From an uncultured Leucobacter sp. (GTDB lineage Bacteria; Actinomycetota; Actinomycetes; Actinomycetales; Microbacteriaceae), in the NCBI GenBank assembly GCA_937967375.1, contig CALCJF010000023.1, forward strand, positions 1 through 45,379: DNA of 45,379 bases. The letters run 5' to 3'. Position 1 is the stretch's first letter. The number at the start of each line of letters is the position of its first letter. A model generated the notes under the pieces. That model did no database searches. It saw nothing but the letters and a program-made list of their open reading frames with translations, and was not told where the DNA came from. Below, piece after piece: positions 1-6,034 of the stretch. The position numbers were made by a program, and so were the translations under genes.

Positions 1-2
1 GC

Positions 3-500
3 CAACTCGTGCGCAAGGTGAAGCAAACCGCCCACCTATCAGTGCTGCATGGGCGCGACGTGCTGTACGTGCTCGAAGAGCGCGCACCAAAACGACCACC
101 GCTCGTCACCGATGAGGGGGTGACGCTGCCCGCCCACCTCACTGCCAGTGGTCGCGTGCTGCTCGCCAAACTTCCTGAACAGCAGGTGCGAGCCCTCTAT
201 CCGACTGGCAGCTCCTTTTCGACGCTTCAGGGAACCGGCCCCGACTCTCCTCCGAAGCTGCGCAGAATGCTTAGTGAAGTGCGACGGAGGGGGTATGGAT
301 TCGTGAGCGATGATGTCACCCCGGGAGTCTCGTCGATCGCCGCCTGCATCGTTGATCGCGAGGAGCACCCCATCGCTGCCCTTGCAGTCACGTATTACAC
401 ATCGCAGGTGGGCAGTGCGCCGAACCAGTTGGGCCAAGACGAGCTGATCCATTGGGTGCAGCGCAGTGCAGAGCTGATCCAGCGCCGACTTATCGGGTAG
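3..500 (+). CDS. IclR-family transcriptional regulator, C-terminal part (5' end outside window)
   Basis: The reading frame is open to the left edge, so this is the 3' end of a longer gene. The visible 166 residues match the IclR effector-binding domain: a beta-strand reading HLSVLHGRDVLYV, the segment PAHLTASGRVLLA, a GYGFVSDDVTPGVSSIAACIVD stretch that forms the ligand pocket in this family, and a terminal helix. The DNA-binding winged helix, normally about 80 residues, would lie upstream of the window. IclR proteins usually control catabolic genes beside them, but the target is out of view. The gene converges on ppk2, with 54 bases between the two stop codons and no clear terminator hairpin. 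Confidence 0.85.
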   Translation, partial: QLVRKVKQTAHLSVLHGRDVLYVLEERAPKRPPLVTDEGVTLPAHLTASGRVLLAKLPEQQVRALYPTGSSFSTLQGTGPDSPPKLRRMLSEVRRRGYGFVSDDVTPGVSSIAACIVDREEHPIAALAVTYYTSQVGSAPNQLGQDELIHWVQRSAELIQRRLIG

Positions 501-554
501 GTTTCACGAGCCCGAATTCCGTCTCTAATGCAGAAGAGGCACCGCAACCCGCCG

Positions 555-1424
555 CTACGGCCAGCTCAACCCGAGCGACTGCTGCACGCGCTCGCGCTCG
601 GTCGCCACGTCGAACTTCACGGCCGGCCACTCTGGCGCGATGCGCTGCAGCCTCGAGATGACGATGCGCTGCACCGCCGCCCTCGCGTACCATTTCGCGT
701 TCGCCGGCACCACGAACCAGGGCGCGTGATCGGCGTGAGTGCGCTCGATGGCAATCTGAAACGCCTCCATGTAGCTCTTCCAGTGCAGCCGCTCGTCGAC
801 GTCGCCCGGGTTGTACTTCCAGTGCTTCTCGGGGGTATCGAGACGATCGAGCAGGCGCGAGGCCTGCTCTTCGGGCGACACGTGCAACATGATCTTGATA
901 ATGTGCACACCCTCGTCGGCAATGCGCTTCTCGAACTCGGCAATGGCGCCATACCGGCGCTCGATCTCCTCGGGCGGCGCAAACCCGCGCACGCGCTGAA
1001 TCAGCACGTCTTCGTAGTGCGATCGATCGAAGAGCCCGATGACCCCGGGCCCCGGCACGCGCGGCTCGATGCGCCACAAAAAGTCGTGCGCCCGCTCCTC
1101 CTCGCTCGGTGCTTTGAACGCGGTGAGTTCGAGGCCGTATGGTTCGAGCTGCCCGAACACGTGGTTGACCATGCCGCCCTTACCCGCTGCGTCCATCGCC
1201 TGCAATACGACGAGCAGCCGCTGCGGCGCGCCCTCTCGGCTCTGCGCGAAGAGCTTTTCTTGCAGCTCGCGCAGCTCTTGTGCGCTCGAGGCGAGCTCTG
1301 CGAGGCCCTCGGCTTTGTTGGCGTTCGTGCCAGGCTTCGAGTCGGGATCGACGTCTTCGAGGCGAAACCCTGGCCCCACCCGCAGCGACTCGTCGGGGCG
1401 TTCACCCCAAAAAGTTCCGGTCAT
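555..1424 (-). CDS. ppk2: Polyphosphate kinase 2 (PPK2) family protein
   Basis: PPK2 enzymes move phosphate between polyphosphate and nucleotides in the cytoplasm. The Walker A motif is in MDAAGKGGMVNHVF and the Walker B/lid region in FDRSHYEDVLIQRVRGF. Both are diagnostic of the family, and the 289-residue length fits a single-domain PPK2. A GGAGG Shine-Dalgarno lies 6 bases upstream of the ATG. The gene follows nrtR by 41 bases on the same strand with no terminator between them. It may therefore be the last gene of the prs-nadV-nrtR unit, where polyP-driven ATP regeneration would feed two ATP-consuming enzymes; that link is inference. Nucleotide preference (ADP, AMP or GDP) cannot be read from sequence. 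Confidence 0.9.
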   Translation of the reverse strand: MTGTFWGERPDESLRVGPGFRLEDVDPDSKPGTNANKAEGLAELASSAQELRELQEKLFAQSREGAPQRLLVVLQAMDAAGKGGMVNHVFGQLEPYGLELTAFKAPSEEERAHDFLWRIEPRVPGPGVIGLFDRSHYEDVLIQRVRGFAPPEEIERRYGAIAEFEKRIADEGVHIIKIMLHVSPEEQASRLLDRLDTPEKHWKYNPGDVDERLHWKSYMEAFQIAIERTHADHAPWFVVPANAKWYARAAVQRIVISRLQRIAPEWPAVKFDVATERERVQQSLGLSWP

Positions 1425-1465
1425 TTCTGCCTCCGCTCAACTCGCGCCGCAATGCGCACTGGTGA

Positions 1466-2134
1466 TTACTGTACCGGCGATTCCCACTGCCAGACGGCCG
1501 CCCGACCGCTCGAACCTGCACGGCGCACTCGCCCGGTCGCCTCAAGCCACCGGGCGATGTTTGAGGCACGACCCGGCACCGCATCGAGTCGGTGCGAAAG
1601 CGCAAGCGCCGATTTGGTCGTGAATTGTTCGCCGAGGATCGCCCGGGTCAGTTCCCAGTCATTCCAGAGACGCAGGCCGAGCTCTGCAAAGGTGGCCGCG
1701 ACGATCGCGTCGTGATCGAAGGGCAGCCCATCGGCGCTGGCAGCCCAGCTTCCGAGCGGTAACTCACCCTCCGAGTCTGAGATGACGGCGAGGTGCGCGA
1801 TCGAGATTGTGGCGCCACGAGGATCGCGATTGGTACCGTCGAACGCGCCGACCTGGCCCACGTGCGCAATCTGGTCCCCCGCAAGCGCGAGCTTCGATTC
1901 GAGCGCACGTGTCACTGCGCCGCCCAGCAGTTCGCCTGACAACAGCAGCACCCCTGGCAGCGCGCGTCGCCCCGCAAACGGCTCGTTGGGCCGCTCATGC
2001 AGCGCGAATCGCAGCTGCTCGTCGCGCCACGAAAGCGCCACCACGTCGACCGAGACGAGGGGCTGCTGCCAGCCCCCCGCCAGTCGGCCCTGATCCTTTT
2101 CGGGCATCGAACTCACCCCAGAGCCCGCGGTCAC
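1466..2134 (-). CDS. nrtR: NrtR-type regulator of NAD metabolism (degenerate Nudix domain plus winged helix)
   Basis: The N-terminal ~145 residues have a Nudix fold. It keeps the ADP-ribose-binding signature RDPRGATISIAHLAVI typical of NrtR, but the Nudix box has lost its catalytic glutamates: where active enzymes read REuxEExGu, this reads TRALESKLAL. The C-terminal ~70 residues resemble the NrtR winged helix (FTTKSALALSHRLDAV...NIARWLEATGRV). NrtR proteins are repressors that bind ADP-ribose or NAD derivatives instead of hydrolysing them. The gene overlaps the end of nadV by 4 bases, so the regulator is translated with the salvage enzyme it probably controls. The likely operator is the palindrome at 4469-4491. 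Gene identity is well supported; the effector is inferred. Confidence 0.88.
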   Translation of the reverse strand: MTAGSGVSSMPEKDQGRLAGGWQQPLVSVDVVALSWRDEQLRFALHERPNEPFAGRRALPGVLLLSGELLGGAVTRALESKLALAGDQIAHVGQVGAFDGTNRDPRGATISIAHLAVISDSEGELPLGSWAASADGLPFDHDAIVAATFAELGLRLWNDWELTRAILGEQFTTKSALALSHRLDAVPGRASNIARWLEATGRVRRAGSSGRAAVWQWESPVQ

Positions 2135-3615
2135 TTCGCCGCCGCCAACACCTCACGCACCTCGGCGAAGGTCTGGGTGCGCACGAACTCGCCGTCGGCC
2201 CAGACAGGCTGCAGCTCACTCGCTGCCTCGTCGGCCGGGGTTGCCTGCTCGATGAGGCGCAGGGCACCGTACCCGTCGCGGGTGACTGCGAGCCTGCCGC
2301 GCGCGCTCTTCTTCGTGCCACCATCGGTGACCGGGTCTTTCTGCAGGTCGTAGCCCACGCCGTCGACCTGCGCCCACGTCGCCTTGACCGCGCTCATGAA
2401 CGTGTCGCGCGTGTTGAACTGGTAGGTGAAGGAGCCGACACCAAACACCACGTTTGTCGAGGCGAATCCCTTCGCCGCGAGACGGTCGATGATGCGCGCG
2501 GCGCGCTCGCGGTTGATGGAGTCGCCGTAGATGGCGCCGATGTGCGAGTCGAGCACCTTGAAGCCGGCGTCGTTTACCGTCCCGCCGAAGGTGTCCCAGA
2601 GCAACTCGATCACGCCCTTCTCAGCGGGGGTGGTGCCGGCGCCCAGCTCGGCCGCCGTGCCGCAGAGAATGTCGACGGGGTCGCCCGAGTCGGGGCGAAT
2701 CACCATCTTGCCGTCGCGCGCCAAGATGCGATCCTTCATCGCGGGCAAGAAGTCGGTGAGCACGGTCCACAGGTCGAAGGTGTCGCTCACGACCGAGAAG
2801 ATGCCTGCCGGGTACAGGTCGATCAGGCGAGAGAACATCTCGCGCTCGCCGAGCACCGACGTGCCGGTGCACATAACGCTGTGCTCGGTGGCGGGCACGG
2901 AGCCGGCGACGTAGGCGCCGCCGTAGTGGCGCTCGATCCAATCGAGCGACGGCAGCGAGTCGGTGCCGCTGAAGCTGAGCAGGTGACCCGCGCCAGACGC
3001 CGCAGCGGTTTCAACGCTCGACATGCCACGAAAAGAGAAGTCGTGCCCCTGCCAGTCGACCGCGGCGGGGTCGCCGCCGGTGCGCACCGCGCCCTCGTCG
3101 AGCACTCGCCGCAACTCGCGCGCGATTGTCGCCGAGGTAGACGGCTGCCAGATCTCGGCAGAGACGATGGTCTCGATGTAGTTCGTCAGCCAGAAGAACT
3201 CGGCGTCGGTGTTCCAGAACACGAACGACGGCACGCGCACCGGCACCGGGGTGCCCTCTTCGACGCCGGAGAAGCTGAGCGGTAGGTAACCCTTCCGGTG
3301 CAGCGCACGAATGTGATCTGAGCCGATCGTATTCGGGCCGAGAATCTGCGCGAGGCGTTCTTCGTAAAGCTCGCACACGAGGTCTTCTTCCGCCGCGAAG
3401 AACGGAGCAAACCATTCACCGAGCTTGATGAGAAAGGCCTGCAGGCCGAAGTGCACGACGTGGTCGACGCCATCGATGCGGCTGCCGCGGTTGGTCCAGT
3501 TCGAGTAGACGATCTCGGGAGTACCCGCGAGGCGGTACTGCTCGATGTGGCCGAGCTTGTACACGTCGGTCATCATCAGTGCACGGATGGGGGCGAAACG
3601 GTCGGTGGTGTGCAT
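2131..3615 (-). CDS. nadV: Nicotinamide phosphoribosyltransferase (NAMPT/NadV type)
   Basis: The enzyme joins nicotinamide and PRPP to give NMN in the one-step nicotinamide salvage route. The 494-residue length is that of NAMPT. Recognisable segments are MMTDVYKLGH near the N-terminus (substrate-binding Asp/Tyr region), HDFSFRGMSS, SVPATEHSVM carrying the conserved catalytic His, SDTFDLW, and the phosphate-binding VIRPDSGDPVDILCG. It lies 2 bases downstream of the prs-like gene and overlaps nrtR by 4 bases, so it is the centre of a tight NAD salvage operon. A nicotinate phosphoribosyltransferase is less likely, because these motifs are specific to the nicotinamide-using branch. Confidence 0.93.
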   Translation of the reverse strand: MHTTDRFAPIRALMMTDVYKLGHIEQYRLAGTPEIVYSNWTNRGSRIDGVDHVVHFGLQAFLIKLGEWFAPFFAAEEDLVCELYEERLAQILGPNTIGSDHIRALHRKGYLPLSFSGVEEGTPVPVRVPSFVFWNTDAEFFWLTNYIETIVSAEIWQPSTSATIARELRRVLDEGAVRTGGDPAAVDWQGHDFSFRGMSSVETAAASGAGHLLSFSGTDSLPSLDWIERHYGGAYVAGSVPATEHSVMCTGTSVLGEREMFSRLIDLYPAGIFSVVSDTFDLWTVLTDFLPAMKDRILARDGKMVIRPDSGDPVDILCGTAAELGAGTTPAEKGVIELLWDTFGGTVNDAGFKVLDSHIGAIYGDSINRERAARIIDRLAAKGFASTNVVFGVGSFTYQFNTRDTFMSAVKATWAQVDGVGYDLQKDPVTDGGTKKSARGRLAVTRDGYGALRLIEQATPADEAASELQPVWADGEFVRTQTFAEVREVLAAAK

Positions 3616-3617
3616 GG

Positions 3618-4457
3618 TCAGTTCCTCTCTGACTCGAGGTACGGGGCAAGTTCGGTGACGTGGGCGCCGACGTCTGCGCGGCGGGCGCCGGGGTGGGAGT
3701 CGGTGGTGAAGATCTGGGCGAAGTGACCCGTGAGTTCGCCGGCGGCTCCCGAGAAGATGCCGTGCGACACCCAGAGGCCCAGGCGGTCGCGCCCGATACC
3801 AGCGGCGGTTGCGAGGCCGCGAAACGTACCGCCTCCGTCACAGATGTCGTCAACGACGAGGATCCTGCCGCTTCGCGGCAGCTGCGGCACCTCGAAACTG
3901 GTGAGCTTGCCGGTGTCGAAGTCGCGGGTCTTCGTCGCGGTGAAGAGCGGCAGCCCGAGCGCGTCGGCCGCCTTCGACGCCCGCTCGACCGCGCCCTTGT
4001 CGGGGGCGAGCACCGCGCTGTAGGCGTCGGCTTCGCCTGCCTCGCGCAGCACGTCGGCGAGCACTTCGGCCGAGTAGACGATTCTGATGTTCTGCACGAG
4101 ACCCGGCGCGACCGGCGAGTGTGGGTCGAACACGACCACCTCGTCGAGGCCAGCCGCGTTGATCATGTTCGCGTAGACCCTCGCGCCGAAGGGAGTGCCC
4201 CGATCGGCGCGCGCCGCCGGCAGGTAGGGAATGTGCGCGATCGCGCGGTGGCCCGCCTGATGCGCGCTGTCTGCCCAGAGGCCGAGCAGCACGAGGTCGT
4301 CGGCCGTGCAGCCGTTGACCCGGGCGTACGCTGGAATCTCGGGCTCAGCCGGAAGCCGCAGGTGCCACTCCCCTCCGGGAAACTTGAACGGCTCGATCGC
4401 GCTGGGAACGACGTCACCGCCTGGGTGCTGTGCGAAGAATTCGATTGCCATGGTCAC
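3618..4457 (-). CDS. Ribose-phosphate pyrophosphokinase-like protein (PRPP synthetase)
   Basis: PRPP synthetase makes the PRPP that NadV uses. Family marks are ARADRGTPFG (flexible loop), VVFDPHSP (divalent metal and ATP site), APDKGA, TRDFDTGKLT, and the PRPP-binding loop VVDDICDGGGTF. At 279 residues it is shorter than housekeeping Prs (about 315) and diverges at the N-terminus, so it is probably a dedicated second copy. Two starts are possible: GTG at 4457 and ATG at 4451. A -10-like TAGTGT ends 8 bases before the GTG and there is no Shine-Dalgarno, which favours a leaderless GTG start. First gene of the salvage operon. Pairing of prs with nadV is also known from phage NAD-restoring modules. 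Confidence 0.88.
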   Translation of the reverse strand: MTMAIEFFAQHPGGDVVPSAIEPFKFPGGEWHLRLPAEPEIPAYARVNGCTADDLVLLGLWADSAHQAGHRAIAHIPYLPAARADRGTPFGARVYANMINAAGLDEVVVFDPHSPVAPGLVQNIRIVYSAEVLADVLREAGEADAYSAVLAPDKGAVERASKAADALGLPLFTATKTRDFDTGKLTSFEVPQLPRSGRILVVDDICDGGGTFRGLATAAGIGRDRLGLWVSHGIFSGAAGELTGHFAQIFTTDSHPGARRADVGAHVTELAPYLESERN

Positions 4458-4465
4458 AGGCTAGC

Positions 4466-4491
4466 ACACTATTCATCATTTTGATGAATAG
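4466..4491 (-). promoter_or_regulatory. Promoter and palindromic operator of the prs-nadV-nrtR operon
   Basis: Perfect inverted repeat with 10-base arms, CTATTCATCA and TGATGAATAG, around a TTT spacer (4469-4491). It overlaps a minus-strand -10-like TAGTGT (4466-4471), which lies 8 bases before the GTG start. A protein bound here would block RNA polymerase. Assignment to NrtR is inferred from operon content and from NrtR's known binding to palindromes. Confidence 0.75.
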
Positions 4492-4534
4492 AACATTCCC
4501 GATCTCGTTCCCCCCGAAATCACGGCGGCAACTC

Positions 4535-4571
4535 TTGGACACGATTGGTCCGGTCAAGTAGACCAGACCAA
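4535..4571 (+). promoter_or_regulatory. Antitoxin promoter with overlapping inverted-repeat operator
   Basis: A -35-like TTGGAC (4535-4540) and a -10-like TAGACC (4559-4564) are separated by 18 bases. An inverted repeat, TTGGTCCGGTC (4545-4555) and GACCAGACCAA (4561-4571), matches at 10 of 11 positions around AAGTA and covers the -10. This layout fits autoregulation by the antitoxin downstream. Confidence 0.55.
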
Positions 4572-4597
4572 GTTACGCTCTGCATAGGAGTACCACC

Positions 4598-4870
4598 GTG
4601 AACGTGCAAGAGGCCAAGACCCGCCTCTCAGAGCTGCTGCGCCTTGTCGAGCGCGGAGAAGAGGTCTCGATCGCTCGCGCCGGCACCGTCATCGCGCGAC
4701 TGCAAGCGGCAACTCCGCCGCGGCGAGACTTCAGCAAGCCTCTGCTCTCCGGAATTCCCCGGGTCTCAGCCGATTCTCTGCTCGATGCGATGAGCGAGAA
4801 CGAGCTGCTCGAATGGGAGCTGGGTCACGCTGACGACCCGATCCTCGAAGACGAGCACCACGACGCATGA
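4598..4870 (+). CDS. Phd/YefM-family antitoxin, orphan
   Basis: The N-terminus, NVQEAKTRLSELLRLVERGEEVSIARAGTVIARL, is the classic Phd/YefM/VapB-type DNA-binding fold. The C-terminal half (about residues 45-90, acidic, ending EDEHHDA) would be the toxin-binding arm. The GTG start at 4598 is set by an AGGAG Shine-Dalgarno 7 bases upstream. Normally a PIN-domain or RelE-type toxin gene follows directly, often overlapping. Here only 73 bases separate the stop from the convergent lipid kinase gene, and every frame after the antitoxin closes within a few codons. The toxin appears to be lost, or to be encoded elsewhere. The retained operator suggests the gene is still expressed. Confidence 0.85.
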   Translation: MNVQEAKTRLSELLRLVERGEEVSIARAGTVIARLQAATPPRRDFSKPLLSGIPRVSADSLLDAMSENELLEWELGHADDPILEDEHHDA

Positions 4871-4943
4871 GCTCGTGATCTCGCCGAGGTGAGCTGCGCG
4901 CGCTGGGAGCGAGCGTTCGCGCGACGTCTCAAAAGCCGAGAAG

Positions 4944-5918
4944 TCAGCGCACCCGAATAGCCCCCGGCTGCACCCAGATCTCGACGCGACTCGTCTCACC
5001 GAGCGCGTCGCCGTCGACCTCGAAGACCCGCGGCTCATCGAGTTCGACCGTAAGTGCGGTGATGCGTCGATGCGTCGCGCTGTCGCTGCTCTTGGCCTGA
5101 TCCTCTTCGCCCGACGACGGCTTGAGGAGGCGCCTCAGACCGTTATCCCACACCAGGTTTCGCATCGTATCCGCCCACCCGGGGATGCTGTCGGCGCTCA
5201 GCACGAGCAGGTCGAGTTCGCCATCGGCCGGGTCGGCGTCGGGAAGCAGCGTCATACCGCCCTGCAAGCTGCCGCAGTTGCCGACGATCAGCGTGTGCGC
5301 CTGCTCGGTCGTGAGTTTGCCGTCAGCGCTCGAGAGCCGAATCTCGATGACCTCGCTCGCGGAGAGAGCACGGCCCATCGATTCGACGTAGGCGAGCCAC
5401 CCGGCTCGATCCTTGAGGTCATCGTCCGTCTCGGTGATCATGTGCGCGTCCACCCCGAAGCCGGCCATCACCGCGAAGGCAAAGCGCCCGCCCTCGCCAT
5501 TGCCGCCAAGTGCGAGCTCGGCCCAGCCGATATCGAGAGGGATCGCCTCGCCGGTCAGCGCGCGCTCGAATGCGGCAACGGAATCTTTCAGCGGCACGCC
5601 GAGATTGCGGGCGAGCAGGTTGCCCGTGCCGAGAGGAAGAATGCCGAGCTCGGCGCCGGCATCGGCCTGGGCTAGATGCTCGGCCACGGCGCGAACTGTA
5701 CCGTCGCCGCCCGCGGCGAGCACGACATCCGCCCCGGCAGCGATCGCATCCTTCGCTGCCCCACGCCCGGGGTCGTCCTCGCTCGTCTCGTGCCACGAGA
5801 CTCGCACCTCTGATGCACCGCTCAGCGTGCGCTCGAGAGCTTGCGCAAGCGCGCCCTCCAGATCCTCGCGCGAGGTCTTCGATGGGTTCCACACGATCCC
5901 GACATGCCCAGTGCTCAT
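4944..5918 (-). CDS. Diacylglycerol kinase/sphingosine kinase-family lipid kinase
   Basis: Proteins of this family phosphorylate diacylglycerol or a related lipid at the membrane face. The catalytic signature is AAGGDGTVRAVAEHL at about residues 68-82, followed by ELGILPLGTGNLLARNLGVP, the nucleotide-binding region; both are standard for DAGK_cat. The C-terminal half is the beta-rich domain (LLPDADPADGELDLLVL and EVDGDALG near the end). The 324-residue length is typical of DgkB/YegS-like proteins. The start is supported by AAGGAG 8 bases upstream. The gene diverges from the trehalose gene. Substrate is not deducible. Confidence 0.9.
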   Translation of the reverse strand: MSTGHVGIVWNPSKTSREDLEGALAQALERTLSGASEVRVSWHETSEDDPGRGAAKDAIAAGADVVLAAGGDGTVRAVAEHLAQADAGAELGILPLGTGNLLARNLGVPLKDSVAAFERALTGEAIPLDIGWAELALGGNGEGGRFAFAVMAGFGVDAHMITETDDDLKDRAGWLAYVESMGRALSASEVIEIRLSSADGKLTTEQAHTLIVGNCGSLQGGMTLLPDADPADGELDLLVLSADSIPGWADTMRNLVWDNGLRRLLKPSSGEEDQAKSSDSATHRRITALTVELDEPRVFEVDGDALGETSRVEIWVQPGAIRVR

Positions 5919-6034
5919 AGACGCTGCTCCTTGCTCTCCTCATCCACTCTTACCGTTTCGTGCCCCGCTCGGCAAGCCCTTGCCAAGCGAGCGCGCAATT
6001 CGAAACACTGTCGATGCACCGAAAGGGTGTCCGA

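Noticed and set aside
528..1715. 395-codon plus-strand open frame over ppk2 and the end of nrtR
   Set aside because: Antisense shadow of strong coding genes in high-GC DNA; the protein has no recognisable features while the minus strand has diagnostic PPK2 motifs.
1807..3285. 492-codon plus-strand open frame over nadV and nrtR
   Set aside because: Shadow frame, rich in Arg, His and Val; the minus strand encodes a clear NAMPT.
4871..4943. Search for a PIN or RelE-type toxin after the antitoxin
   Set aside because: All plus-strand frames close within a few codons; the convergent lipid kinase leaves no room.
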